From the NCBI GenBank assembly GCA_024644465.1, contig JAHEKY010000010.1, positions 1-56,616 on the forward strand: a stretch of 56,616 nt of DNA, written 5' to 3'. Both the position numbers and the translations under genes were made by a program. Of this stretch, positions 32,716-41,907 are shown one piece after another. Under the pieces are notes generated by a model that did no database searches, was not told where the DNA came from, and saw only the letters and a program-made list of their open reading frames with translations. Every line of letters begins with the position of its first letter. Position 1 is the stretch's first letter. The DNA is from Ilumatobacteraceae bacterium. Its GTDB lineage: Bacteria > Actinomycetota > Acidimicrobiia > Acidimicrobiales > Ilumatobacteraceae.

Positions 32716-33774
32716 TCAGCGCCCGGCCGCGACGGCGTCGGCGGGCAAGACGCCGGCGACGAAACCGATGCCGGCCACGAGCAGGGTCAGCCCGAGCGCG
32801 AGTCGTCGGGCCGAATCCTCTTCGAGCCGGCGAGTTGCTCCGTAGAACCCGACGACCGGTCGGGCCATTCTGGCCAACGCGACGCCGCCGGCGGCCACGA
32901 AGGCGACGGCGAGCGACATCGCGACGATGCGCGCATCACGGTCCATCGGCCCGAGCCCGTGCGTCCAACGGTCGCTGATGCCGCGCAGCGCGACGCCGAG
33001 GTTGAGCGCGACGATCGTGGACATCGTCGCCATCCAGCGGATCGGCAGCCCGGACCGCGAGATGCCGTCGCCGAGACCGGCGCCGATCGACGACATCGAC
33101 CAGATCAGCCGTGAACCGGGCCTGACGTGACCCCAGGACAGCACCCAGTGTCCGATCGCCACGAGCGCGACACCGCCGCCGAGCAGCAGCGCCACCACGA
33201 GTGGTGGGGTCGCGAACGGCGTCGCGCCCGTGAACAGCACGACGATCAACAGTGCAATGGCGGCCACCCTTCGCAGCCCATCGACCGCGACGACCGACCA
33301 TGCAGCATCACGCAGGCCGTCCATCCCCGAACGGCCCGGACGCTGCTCGCCGAGCACCCGGATGCCACGCCGGGCCCATGCGATCTCGCCGGTGTCGTCG
33401 CCGACGGGGCGGCACAAGGATTCGTCCACGACAGCGCCGAGGTCGAGCGCATCGGCGAGCAGCAGCGGCAGCGGCCGTCGCCGGTCGGTCCGACGTCGGT
33501 CGCGGCGGCGCGGGGCGCCCCCCGCGGCGAGGCCCGCGCTGACGACGAGCGCCGCGGCGAATGCGACCAGCTCGAGCAGGAGCACCGAGAACCCGACGAC
33601 ACTCATCATCGGACGAGCCATCCGCCAGCTCAGCCAACCGGCCCATGCCGCGAGGCCGGCCACGGTCAGCAGCGCGCCTGCCCATCGACGGAGCGGGCCG
33701 CCCCGCTCCACCGCCCCGGCGTCGGGGCGCGGCCGACCGTCGGTCGTCGCGTCGTGTTCTGAGAGAAGTGTCAC
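32716..33774 (-). CDS. Polytopic membrane protein of unknown function
   Basis: I do not recognise this 352-residue protein. Helices occur near residues 28-46 and 55-75 (WLSWRMARPMMSVVGFSVLL), then after a basic, Arg-rich cytoplasmic stretch (RRRDRRRTDRRR) and a soluble segment, helix pairs at about 150-200 and near the C-terminus (GLTLLVAGIGFVAGVL). The first two helices resemble those preceding bacterial cellulose-synthase-like domains, but no glycosyltransferase domain follows. GTG start is uncertain because the ribosome site is weak. It is divergent from the cyclophilin gene. Confidence 0.55.
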   Translation of the reverse strand: MTLLSEHDATTDGRPRPDAGAVERGGPLRRWAGALLTVAGLAAWAGWLSWRMARPMMSVVGFSVLLLELVAFAAALVVSAGLAAGGAPRRRDRRRTDRRRPLPLLLADALDLGAVVDESLCRPVGDDTGEIAWARRGIRVLGEQRPGRSGMDGLRDAAWSVVAVDGLRRVAAIALLIVVLFTGATPFATPPLVVALLLGGGVALVAIGHWVLSWGHVRPGSRLIWSMSSIGAGLGDGISRSGLPIRWMATMSTIVALNLGVALRGISDRWTHGLGPMDRDARIVAMSLAVAFVAAGGVALARMARPVVGFYGATRRLEEDSARRLALGLTLLVAGIGFVAGVLPADAVAAGR

Positions 33775-33921
33775 GGTGATCGATTGCTCCGCCGGCGTGG
33801 GCCGATCGGCCCACCTGAATCGCGCATGCCCGTCATGCCCTGCGGCATCATCGGCACGCTGCACCGCATGCTTGAGCCTCGCGGGGCGCCTGCGCCGACT
33901 GACCGATAGCCTCGGCGCACT

Positions 33922-34734
33922 GTGGGAACCGAAAAGCGCGAGCGTCAACGAGCGAACAAGGCACTGAAGGAGCAACAGGCGGCACGCGCGGAGGTGCGTC
34001 ACAAGACGACACGGATCAGCATCATCGTCGTCGGCGCGATCGTCGCGGTCTTCGGCATCGCGTTCATCGCCAACACGTTCATCGGCGACGACGACGGCGG
34101 CGATTCGACGCCGGCCCTCCAGTCGCCCGACACGAGCGCGAGCGGCTCGACGATCGTCGACGACACGACGGGCGAAGTCGTGCCGGACGGGTGCCCACCG
34201 CCGGGCGGCACCGACACCCAGACGCAGACCTTCGACGCTCCTCCTCCAATGTGCCTGGACCCGAACGTCTCGTACCAGGCGCTCGTCGAGACGAGCAAAG
34301 GCGAGATGACGATCGACCTCGATCAGCAGCAGGCGCCGAACACGGTCAACAACTTCGTGTTCCTCGCACGCAACGGCTACTTCGACGACACGACGTGTCA
34401 CCGCATCATCCCGGGCTTCGTCGTCCAGTGCGGCGACCCCAGCGGCACCGGCACCGGTGACCCGGGCTACCGCTTCGCCGACGAACTCCCCATCGCCGGG
34501 GAGTACGTGATCGGCTCGATCGCGATGGCCAACAGCGGCCCGGACACCAACGGCAGCCAGTTCTTCATCATCACGGGCGAGCAGGGTGTCGCCCTGCCGC
34601 CCGCGTACTCGCTGTTCGGGCGCGTCACCGAGGGGTTCGACGACACCGTCGTGCCGATGGAAGCGGCCGGGACACCGCAGGGCACGCCGAGCGAAACGGT
34701 CGAGATCCGGTCCGTGACGATTCTCGTCAGCTGA
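33922..34734 (+). CDS. Membrane-anchored cyclophilin-type peptidyl-prolyl isomerase
   Basis: Extracytoplasmic foldase of 270 residues. A charged N-terminus (KRERQRANKALKEQQ) precedes a transmembrane anchor (about 31-52) and a Ser/Thr/Asp-rich linker to residue 115. The cyclophilin domain follows, with TTCHRIIPGFVVQCGDP, SIAMANSGPDTNGSQFFI and YSLFGRVTEG; the catalytic Arg is in the HRIIPGF segment. GTG start. Its 3' end overlaps the convergent mrpG gene by 8 bases. Confidence 0.9.
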   Translation: MGTEKRERQRANKALKEQQAARAEVRHKTTRISIIVVGAIVAVFGIAFIANTFIGDDDGGDSTPALQSPDTSASGSTIVDDTTGEVVPDGCPPPGGTDTQTQTFDAPPPMCLDPNVSYQALVETSKGEMTIDLDQQQAPNTVNNFVFLARNGYFDDTTCHRIIPGFVVQCGDPSGTGTGDPGYRFADELPIAGEYVIGSIAMANSGPDTNGSQFFIITGEQGVALPPAYSLFGRVTEGFDDTVVPMEAAGTPQGTPSETVEIRSVTILVS

Positions 34735-35068
34735 CGTCGTCGGCGCCGGATGCGCGGTGTTCGGCGAGCGCGTCGCCACGGTCGACGGGCACATCGACCT
34801 GGCCGTGTGATGCGCGGCCGAGGACGTGCGTCGCGACCGGAGACGTCAGCAACTGCAGCGTGACGACGAGCACGAGCGTCGCGATGGCGTGTGCCGTCCC
34901 GATCTCGATCGCGGCACCGATCGCAGCGAGCAACAGCCCCAGGGTCGGCGCCTTCGCTGCCGCGTGCATTCGCGACATCACGTCGCCGAAGCGAACGACA
35001 CCGAGTCCGCCGATCACGGTGAACAGCGAACCCAACACGAGCAGGGCGCCGGCGACGAGGCCCATCAC
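34727..35068 (-). CDS. mrpG: Mrp antiporter subunit G
   Basis: Small membrane subunit of 113 residues of the multisubunit Na+/H+ antiporter. Three helices: GALLVLGSLFTVIGGLGVVR, LGLLLAAIGAAIEIG and IATLVLVVTLQLLTSPVA. RFGDVMSRMHAAAKAPTLG is the family signature. Last gene of the mrp operon and overlapping mrpF by ATGA. Confidence 0.93.
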   Translation of the reverse strand: MMGLVAGALLVLGSLFTVIGGLGVVRFGDVMSRMHAAAKAPTLGLLLAAIGAAIEIGTAHAIATLVLVVTLQLLTSPVATHVLGRASHGQVDVPVDRGDALAEHRASGADDVS

Positions 35069-35316
35069 CCACCCCGCCGTTCGACGAACCGCCCGAGCGC
35101 GGTCGTTCCGACGAACCCGACGAGCGCGACGACGAGCACGGTCGACAGGCTGATGCCGCTGTCGGCCCGAGCGGCGGCGACGATGATGCCGATCACGACG
35201 ACCGACAACAGGCCGTCGAGCGCGACGACGCGATCGGGCACCGACGGACCGCTGACGAGCCGATACAGGAAGAATCCACCGGCGACGACGAGCAACGTGA
35301 GCGCGGCCGCCGTCAT
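35065..35316 (-). CDS. mrpF: Mrp antiporter subunit F
   Basis: Membrane subunit of 83 residues with three helices. The family stretch GPSVPDRVVALDGLLSVVVI includes the conserved Asp in the second helix implicated in cation transport. ATG start sits in an ATGA overlap with mrpE, and its own stop overlaps mrpG. Confidence 0.92.
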   Translation of the reverse strand: MTAAALTLLVVAGGFFLYRLVSGPSVPDRVVALDGLLSVVVIGIIVAAARADSGISLSTVLVVALVGFVGTTALGRFVERRGG

Positions 35317-35888
35317 CGGGCCCGCCCCTTCGTGGCGATCTGCGCGAGCGCCAGGTCGACCGACGCGAGTTCCTCGCTCGAACCGAACGCCTTGATCGCG
35401 AGGCGTTCGAGCTTGAGGATGTCCCTGCTGACCTCCGGGCTGTCGCGGAGTTGGAGGACGTGGATGAACAGGTCGCGACGGACCGTGCCGTCGTCGCCGT
35501 GGATCTCGTGCACGTCGACGGTGACCGTGCCGGGGGTCAGCGTGATCGAGTTCGCCACGAGCGTCACGACGCCCGCCGAGCCCGAGTGCATCGGCACCCT
35601 GATGATGCCGCGCTGCAGATGCGATGTCGGGGTCACGATCTCCCATGCGACGACCAGGTTCGACGTCACGAGCTGACCCAGGAAGTACACCACGTAGTGG
35701 AGCGCGGCGAGCGGGCGGAAGTAGCTGCGCTCGAGACCGGTGACGCCGGTCGCGCGGGCAACGGCGAGGACGCCGATGGCGACTGCGAAGCCGCTGACGA
35801 CGTTGCCGAGCGTCAGGTCGCCCCACAGCGCGACCCACAGGGCGGACAGCCACACCACCAGCATCGGGAGGCGCACGAACCGGTTCAC
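35313..35888 (-). CDS. mrpE: Mrp antiporter subunit E
   Basis: Subunit of 191 residues with two N-terminal helices then a soluble domain. Conserved segments are NLVVAWEIVTP, GIIRVPM and SITLTPGTVTVDV. The GTG start (MNRFVRLP) is set by GTGA overlap with the mrpD stop. The C-terminus overlaps mrpF. Confidence 0.92.
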   Translation of the reverse strand: MNRFVRLPMLVVWLSALWVALWGDLTLGNVVSGFAVAIGVLAVARATGVTGLERSYFRPLAALHYVVYFLGQLVTSNLVVAWEIVTPTSHLQRGIIRVPMHSGSAGVVTLVANSITLTPGTVTVDVHEIHGDDGTVRRDLFIHVLQLRDSPEVSRDILKLERLAIKAFGSSEELASVDLALAQIATKGRAR

Positions 35889-37465
35889 GACGACGCCCCG
35901 AGGACGTGACGGACGTAGATCTGCGGCACGAGGAGATCCGCCGCGGCCCGCTCGGCGAGGTCGTACATCGGGCCGGCGAACACCATCATCGCCAGCGACG
36001 CGACGACGACCGCGACCGTCGCACCGGTCATCAGCAGCGGGACGCTCGTGCGCCCGGGGGCGAGCCGCTCGGCGACCGCCTCGTCCTCGCACGTACCCCA
36101 GAACACGTTCGACCAGATCCGGCCCATCACATACATCGTCAGCAGGCTGACCACGAGGCTGACGGCGACGATCGGCCACTGCTCGACGAGTACGCCGGCG
36201 TCGACGAGCGCGAACTTCGCGACGAAGCCCGAGAACGGCGGCAAGCCGGCGATGCTGAGCGCAGGGAACGCGAACAGCACCGCGATCATCGGCGCGCTGC
36301 GCACCATCCCGCCGATCCGGGAGAGACGGTCCGAGCCCGCCTTGCGTTCGATCAGGCCGGCGACGAGGAACAGTGCCGTCTTCACGATGATGTGGTGCAC
36401 GACATAGAAGATCGCGCCCGCGATGCCGGCGAGCGTGAACAGCGCGAGACCGAAGATCATGTAGCCGATGTGGCTGATGATGTGGAAGGACAGGATCCGC
36501 TGCAGGTCGTCGTTGGCGAGTGCGCCGAGCACGCCCGTGACCATCGTCAACCCGGCGATGATCAACAGCAGCGTGCCCTGCCGCGCGTCATCCGGGAACA
36601 ACAGCAACTGGGTGCGGATGATCGCGTACACGCCGACCTTCGTCAGCAGGCCCGCGAAGATCGCGGTGACCGCGTTGGGCGCCGTCGGGTAGCTGTCCGG
36701 CAGCCAGAAGAAGAGCGGGAACAGGCCGGCCTTGATGCCGAACACGACGATCAGCAGCAGCGAGAATCCGGTCCGGACGCCGCTCGGCAGCTCGGGGATG
36801 CGCTCGGACAGCTCCGCCATGTTCACCGTGCCGGTCGCCGAGTAGATCAGCGCGAGCGCGGTGATGAAGAACGTCGACGCGATCAGGCTGATCACGACGT
36901 ACGACATCCCGGATCGCACCTGGCCCGCCCGGCCGCCGAGCGTCAGGAGCACGTAGCTCGCGACGAGCATCATCTCGAACGCGACGAACAGGTTGAACAG
37001 ATCACCGGTCACGAAGCTCGCCGACACGCCGGCGGCGAGCACGAGGTACACGGGGTGGAACGCGGCGAACCGCCGCTCCTCTGCCTGCTGGCCGATCGCG
37101 TAGACGAGCACGCTGATCAGCATCAACGAGGAGACGACGAGCATGATCGCCGCGAATCGATCGACGACGAGCGAGATCCCGAGCGGTGCCTTCCAGCCAC
37201 CGCCCTGCGACGCGGCGATGCCGTCCGGCGCGTCGTCGACGCGGGCGAGCAGCACGATGTTGCCGACGACGACGGTCAGCAGGGCGCCGAGGCCGATCAC
37301 CCGCTGTGTCGGCCGGTGACCCGCGGCGACGATGCTGAGCGCGGCCGCCACGAGCGGGACGATCACCGGCAACGGGATCAGGACGTCGAACGAACCGCTC
37401 CCCGGCGCGACGACGTCGTCCGCGGTCGGCAGGGCCATCGCAAGGGTGGCGAGGGCGCCGCTCAT
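35885..37465 (-). CDS. mrpD: Mrp antiporter subunit D
   Basis: NuoM/N-like proton-pump-related subunit of 526 residues with about fourteen helices. Key residues of the antiporter family are seen in LFNLFVAFEMMLVASY (Glu of helix 5), FGIKAGLFPLFFWLPDSY (Lys of helix 7) and HIISHIGYM. It overlaps mrpC by ATGA and mrpE by GTGA. Confidence 0.95.
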   Translation of the reverse strand: MSGALATLAMALPTADDVVAPGSGSFDVLIPLPVIVPLVAAALSIVAAGHRPTQRVIGLGALLTVVVGNIVLLARVDDAPDGIAASQGGGWKAPLGISLVVDRFAAIMLVVSSLMLISVLVYAIGQQAEERRFAAFHPVYLVLAAGVSASFVTGDLFNLFVAFEMMLVASYVLLTLGGRAGQVRSGMSYVVISLIASTFFITALALIYSATGTVNMAELSERIPELPSGVRTGFSLLLIVVFGIKAGLFPLFFWLPDSYPTAPNAVTAIFAGLLTKVGVYAIIRTQLLLFPDDARQGTLLLIIAGLTMVTGVLGALANDDLQRILSFHIISHIGYMIFGLALFTLAGIAGAIFYVVHHIIVKTALFLVAGLIERKAGSDRLSRIGGMVRSAPMIAVLFAFPALSIAGLPPFSGFVAKFALVDAGVLVEQWPIVAVSLVVSLLTMYVMGRIWSNVFWGTCEDEAVAERLAPGRTSVPLLMTGATVAVVVASLAMMVFAGPMYDLAERAAADLLVPQIYVRHVLGASS

Positions 37466-37875
37466 TCGGGATCCTCGGCGAGTTCGTTCAGACGGGCGGC
37501 TGCCTCGCCCTCGTCGACGAGTTGGTCGACGCGCCGGGCGATGTAGCGGTCCTCGACGTCGTCTTCGACGACGTCGTCGTGGGTGATCTTCCAGCTGCGG
37601 TATCCGAGCGCGAACAGGAATGCGGTGACGCCGAACGTGATCACGATCGAGGTCAGCGCGAGCGCCTGCGGCAGCGGGTCCGCGAAGTCGGTCGGGTCGG
37701 CGGAGCCGATGATCGGCGGGAGCCCCCGGCCACTGCCGGACGTGAGCAGCAAGATGTTCGAGCCGTGGCCGATCAGGCCGATGCCGATGATGATCCTGGA
37801 CAGCCGGCGTTGCAGCAGCAGGAACGTGCCGGTACCGAACAACGCCGCCGCGGCGAACGCGAGTAGGACGCTCAT
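37462..37875 (-). CDS. mrpC: Mrp antiporter subunit C
   Basis: NuoK-like subunit of 137 residues with three helices (first at 1-20; GIGLIGHGSNILLLTSG; ALALTSIVITFGVTAFLFAL). The acidic C-terminal tail (ITHDDVVEDDVEDR region) is longer than in Bacillus MrpC. ATGA overlaps on both sides show tight coupling. Confidence 0.93.
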   Translation of the reverse strand: MSVLLAFAAAALFGTGTFLLLQRRLSRIIIGIGLIGHGSNILLLTSGSGRGLPPIIGSADPTDFADPLPQALALTSIVITFGVTAFLFALGYRSWKITHDDVVEDDVEDRYIARRVDQLVDEGEAAARLNELAEDPE

Positions 37876-38414
37876 GCCGGACTCGACCGATCGTCGCGAC
37901 CGGCATCTGGTTGGTCGGCACCGGCACCGTCGCCCGGTTCGTCTGACTGGGCGAGCTGGCCGAGGTCGTCGCCGAACGCGGCGAACGCCATCAGCACGAG
38001 CCCGACGACGACGAGGTACACGCCGACGTCGAAGGCCAGCGCGCTGACGAACTTGACGTCGCCGAAGACGGGCAGGTTCGTCTCGTACTCGCCGTGTTCC
38101 AGCACCGCGCCACCGAGCGCGATCGGCAGGAAGGCCGTGCCGGCGGCGACACCGAGCCCGAGCCCGAGGATGACGTGCGACGGCACGCGGAAGGTCGTGC
38201 GGACCGCGGCTGCGCCGCCGGAGACGTACCGCAGCGACACGGCGGCCCCGGCGGTCAACCCTCCCACGAAGCCACCACCGGGCAGGTTGTGTCCTGCGAA
38301 GAGGAAGTACAGCGACAACACGAGGATCGACTGGTAGAGCACTTTGATCGACTGGTCGAGGATCACCAACCGCTGTGGTCCGGCCGACGGGGCCGCCGGC
38401 ATGTCGGCGCTCAT
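37872..38414 (-). CDS. mrpB: Mrp antiporter subunit B
   Basis: Subunit of 180 residues with four helices. The family signature AGHNLPGGGFVGGLTAGAAV is complete. An Asp/Pro-rich hydrophilic tail follows residue 150. It overlaps mrpA and mrpC by ATGA. Confidence 0.93.
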   Translation of the reverse strand: MSADMPAAPSAGPQRLVILDQSIKVLYQSILVLSLYFLFAGHNLPGGGFVGGLTAGAAVSLRYVSGGAAAVRTTFRVPSHVILGLGLGVAAGTAFLPIALGGAVLEHGEYETNLPVFGDVKFVSALAFDVGVYLVVVGLVLMAFAAFGDDLGQLAQSDEPGDGAGADQPDAGRDDRSSPA

Positions 38415-40855
38415 CCCGGCACCTCCTGCCGGCGTTCGTCGGCGGTGCCTGCCGTGTCGTCGTACCCCTCGAGGATCTCCTCGAACGTCGGACCGATCAC
38501 GTCACGGCGGCGGCCGGTCCGGGCGAGGCTCACCGCGCCCGCCGCGGCGACGACGAGGACGGTGATCTCGCCCATCGTGTCCCAGCCGCGGAAGTCGACG
38601 AGGATCACGTTGACGACGTTGTGCCCCTTGCCCTTCGGCAAGGCGTTGTCGACCATCACCTCGGACTGCTGCGGGCCGGCGACCTCGGAGCGGGCGTCGC
38701 TCGCCACGAGGGCGAACACGAAGATCGCCGCGCCGACAGCGACCGACACGCCGATCCGCATCGGCGTCGCGATCGCCGGCGTCCGGTGCGTCCATCCGGC
38801 CGGGAGGTTGCGCAGGACGAGCACGAACAGCACGGTGCTGAGCGTCTCGATCGCGAACTGCGTGAGCGCGAGGTCCGGCGCGCCCTGCGTCACGTACAAC
38901 CCCGCCATCAGATAGCCGACCGCGCCGAGCATCAACGCGCCGGCGATGCGGCGACGCACGATCGAGGCGGCGAGCGCTGCGCCGACCATCCCGCCGACGA
39001 GCGCGACGTGCACCGGTGTCTCCACGAGCTGCGGGAAGCCGTCGAGGTCGCCCGCGAATCCGATCAGCGGGACGACGGTCGCCATCAGCACGATGATCGA
39101 GATGTAGATCGGCAACGACCCGTTCTGCACGGTCGCCGTGATGCGGCGCGCGATGACCCCCGTCCCGCGCAGCAACAGGTTGAACGACCGCTCCGAACTC
39201 GGCACCAGGCGCGTGATCCGCGCGCCGGCGCGCTGCACGGACGCGACGTGTCGGCGCAGCACGGTGAGGACGATGCCGCCGCCGATGATCACGATCGACA
39301 ACGTGAACGCGCCGGTGAACCCGGCCCACAGGTGGAGGTGGACCACGTCGGCCGCCGGGTGCAACGCGCTGGTCGACGCGTCGACGAGGCCGTCCAACCT
39401 CCCCGGTGCGAGCCCGAAACCGACCGTCAGCACGGTGAGCACGACCGAGGGGCCGGCGAACAGCCAACCGGGTGCGTGGGCATCGCGACTGCGCGCCACG
39501 TCGGCGGGGTCGGCGTCGGTCGCGCCGAGCACGCCGAACACCCCGAGGACGAATCGCGCAGAGTACGCGAACGTGAGGATCGACGCGAGGACGATCACGG
39601 TCAGGACCGCCGCCGAGCCGACGAACTCGCCGTGTTCGAGGTAGCCCTCGAGCGCACCCTCCTTCGAGACGAAGCCGAACAGCAGCGGGACACCCGCCAT
39701 CGACCCCGCCGCGACCAGGGCACAGGCCTGGGTCAGCCGCCAGCTCGGCCCGAGCCCGTGCAGTCGGCGGACGTCGCGCGTGCCGACCGCGTGGTCGATG
39801 ATCCCGACGATCATGAACAGCGTCGCCTTGAACGCGGCGTGTGCGAGCAGCAGCACGACACCTGCCTTCGCGATGTCCTCGACACCGGTGCCGAACAGCA
39901 GCATCATGAACCCGAGCTGGCTGACGGTGCCGTAGGCCAGGAGCAGCTTGAGGTCGGTCTGGCGCAGCGCCCGCCATCCGCCGATCACCATCGTCGCCGA
40001 CCCGACGGTCAGGACGAGCACCCGCCAGCTTCCGGTCATCGCGAACATCGGCGCCAACCGCGCCACGAGGTAGACGCCCGCCTTGACCATCGTCGCCGAG
40101 TGCAGATAGGCGCTGACCGGTGTCGGTGCGACCATCGCACCGGGCAGCCAACTGCTGAACGGCGCCTGCGCCGACTTGGTGAACGCACCGACCAGCACAC
40201 AGACCAGCCCCGCGTTCACCGCCCCGCCGGACGGCGCGTCGGCGAGCAGCTCGGACATCCGGTAGGTCCCGCCCGCCTGCCCGATGATGATCAGCCCGAC
40301 GAGCAGGACGAGGCCGCCGAGGCCGGTGACCAGGATCGCCTGGAGCGCGGCCGCCCGTGCCCGGGGGTTCGTGTCGTCGTTGCCGATCAGCAGATACGAC
40401 GTGACCGACGTCAGCTCCCAGAAGATGAACAGCGTGATCAGATGGTCGGCGAGGACGACGCCCAGCATCGCGCCGGCGAACAACGTCATCATCCCGGCGA
40501 GCCGGCCGACCCCGTTCGGCGACTGCGGCACATCGTCCGTGTGGTCGCCGTCGTGGGGCGCGAAGTAGGCGACCGCGTACAGACAGATCAGCAGCCCGAT
40601 TCCGGACACGACGGTGACCATCGCGACGGCGAACCCGTCGAGCTCGAGGTCGACCGCGAGCCCGAGCCGGGAGACCCAGGCGTAGGAATCGAGCACCGAG
40701 TCCCCATCGAGCACGTCGCCGGAGCGCGCCGCCAACCACAGCAGCGTCGCGAGCGGCGCGAGGGCCGCGACGGCGAACGCCTGCCGGCCGAGGCGTCGAC
40801 CCGCCGCGATGATCGCCGTACCGACCACGAGATGAAGGGCGAGAAGGACGAACAT
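38411..40855 (-). CDS. mrpA: Mrp antiporter subunit A
   Basis: NuoL-like subunit of 814 residues, the first gene of mrpABCDEFG. The core of about sixteen helices contains ITLFIFWELTSVTSYLLIG (helix 5 Glu), FTKSAQAPFSSWLPGAM (helix 7 Lys) and AHAAFKATLFMIVGIIDH. The C-terminal MrpB-like/DUF4040 segment includes YVTQGAPDLALTQFAIET. The complete operon should give a Na+/H+ antiporter for sodium and pH homeostasis, consistent with a marine or saline habitat (inference). A divergent fatty-acid-type dehydrogenase gene starts 95 bases away. Confidence 0.96.
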   Translation of the reverse strand: MFVLLALHLVVGTAIIAAGRRLGRQAFAVAALAPLATLLWLAARSGDVLDGDSVLDSYAWVSRLGLAVDLELDGFAVAMVTVVSGIGLLICLYAVAYFAPHDGDHTDDVPQSPNGVGRLAGMMTLFAGAMLGVVLADHLITLFIFWELTSVTSYLLIGNDDTNPRARAAALQAILVTGLGGLVLLVGLIIIGQAGGTYRMSELLADAPSGGAVNAGLVCVLVGAFTKSAQAPFSSWLPGAMVAPTPVSAYLHSATMVKAGVYLVARLAPMFAMTGSWRVLVLTVGSATMVIGGWRALRQTDLKLLLAYGTVSQLGFMMLLFGTGVEDIAKAGVVLLLAHAAFKATLFMIVGIIDHAVGTRDVRRLHGLGPSWRLTQACALVAAGSMAGVPLLFGFVSKEGALEGYLEHGEFVGSAAVLTVIVLASILTFAYSARFVLGVFGVLGATDADPADVARSRDAHAPGWLFAGPSVVLTVLTVGFGLAPGRLDGLVDASTSALHPAADVVHLHLWAGFTGAFTLSIVIIGGGIVLTVLRRHVASVQRAGARITRLVPSSERSFNLLLRGTGVIARRITATVQNGSLPIYISIIVLMATVVPLIGFAGDLDGFPQLVETPVHVALVGGMVGAALAASIVRRRIAGALMLGAVGYLMAGLYVTQGAPDLALTQFAIETLSTVLFVLVLRNLPAGWTHRTPAIATPMRIGVSVAVGAAIFVFALVASDARSEVAGPQQSEVMVDNALPKGKGHNVVNVILVDFRGWDTMGEITVLVVAAAGAVSLARTGRRRDVIGPTFEEILEGYDDTAGTADERRQEVPG

Positions 40856-40920
40856 GCGGGGCGGGCGACATCGGCGCGACGTCGGGTCGAAACGATACGT
40901 GGTCGGGCCCGATTCGTTGC

Positions 40921-40938
40921 GAGTTACCGATCGGTAAC
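40921..40938. promoter_or_regulatory. 18-base perfect palindrome, TetR-type operator
   Basis: AGTTACCGATCGGTAACT is a perfect palindrome ending 12 bases before the 3-hydroxyacyl-CoA dehydrogenase ATG. Palindromes of the form TTACCG-CGGTAA are typical of TetR-family regulators of lipid and CoA-thioester metabolism in actinobacteria. It is positioned to block transcription of this gene and could also affect the divergent mrp operon. No tetR gene lies in the window. Confidence 0.7.
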
Positions 40939-40950
40939 TAGAGTTCGGGC

Positions 40951-41802
40951 ATGGCAGATGTATCGCGCGTCGGAGTCGTCGGGTCGGGGATCATGGGTTC
41001 GGGTCTGGCCGAGGTGATCGCCCGGGCCGGCCTCGAGGTCGTCGTCCGGTCACGGACGCAAGACGGCGCCGACGCCGTGCTCGCCAAGGTCGGCAGCAGC
41101 CTCGCACGGCACGTCGCCAAGGAGCGGATGACCGAAGACGACCGCCAGGCGATCCTCGGTCGGATCACCGTCACCGACCATCTCGGCCAGCTGGCCGACT
41201 GCGATCTCGTGATCGAGAGCATCGTCGAGGACCTCGAGATCAAACGCGCGCTCTTCGCGGAACTGGAGCAGATCGTCAAGCCGGAAGGCATCCTCGCGAC
41301 GAACACCTCGACGCTTCCCGTGATCGAGCTGGCGATGGTGACCCAGCGACCGGACCGGGTCTGCGGCGTCCACTTCTTCAACCCGGCACCGGCGATGTCG
41401 TTGGTCGAGGTGATCAAACCGCTCACCGCCTCCGACGAGACGATCACCGCAGCGATGCACTTCGCGGAGGTGTGCGGCAAGGAGGCGGTGCAGGTCGACG
41501 ATCGCGCCGGCTTCATCGTGAACGCGCTGCTGTTTCCCTACCTCAACAACGCGGTCCGGATGTTGGAGTCGGGCACCGCATCGATGGACTCGATCGACAC
41601 GGCGATGCGCGGTGGCTGCAATTTCCCGATGGGCCCGTTCGAGCTGCTCGACCTCGTCGGCCTCGACACGTCCGTGGCGATCCTCGATGCGCTCTATGCC
41701 GAGTTCCGCGACCCGAACTACGCGGCGGTCCCCCTCCTGCGTCGGATGGTCGTCGCCGGACGACTCGGCCGCAAGACCGGACACGGCTTCCGGCAGTTCT
41801 GA
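40951..41802 (+). CDS. 3-hydroxybutyryl-CoA dehydrogenase
   Basis: NAD(P)-dependent 3-hydroxyacyl-CoA dehydrogenase of 283 residues. The Rossmann motif VGVVGSGIMGSGLAEV opens the protein; the catalytic His is in GVHFFNPAPAMSLVEV, the Glu in VIESIVEDL/NTSTLPV context, and the helical domain has VQVDDRAGFIVNALLFPYLN and GCNFPMGPFELLDLVGLD. Short-chain type (as HbdH/PaaH). It could serve beta-oxidation, storage polymer metabolism or the ethylmalonyl-CoA pathway together with the mutase 1 kb downstream. A perfect palindrome lies just upstream. Confidence 0.92.
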   Translation: MADVSRVGVVGSGIMGSGLAEVIARAGLEVVVRSRTQDGADAVLAKVGSSLARHVAKERMTEDDRQAILGRITVTDHLGQLADCDLVIESIVEDLEIKRALFAELEQIVKPEGILATNTSTLPVIELAMVTQRPDRVCGVHFFNPAPAMSLVEVIKPLTASDETITAAMHFAEVCGKEAVQVDDRAGFIVNALLFPYLNNAVRMLESGTASMDSIDTAMRGGCNFPMGPFELLDLVGLDTSVAILDALYAEFRDPNYAAVPLLRRMVVAGRLGRKTGHGFRQF

Positions 41803-41907
41803 CCAGGAGCGCGACATTTATCACTAAACGTGAGATCGGACGAAACTTCTCGTCAAGATTCGGCCCCTGACATCGAGTCGTGACAAGAAATTTGTCAGCA
41901 TCGGGGG

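Noticed and set aside
32716-33774. Cellulose-synthase-like glycosyltransferase
   Set aside because: Only two N-terminal helices recall such enzymes; no DXD, QxxRW or GT-A domain is present.
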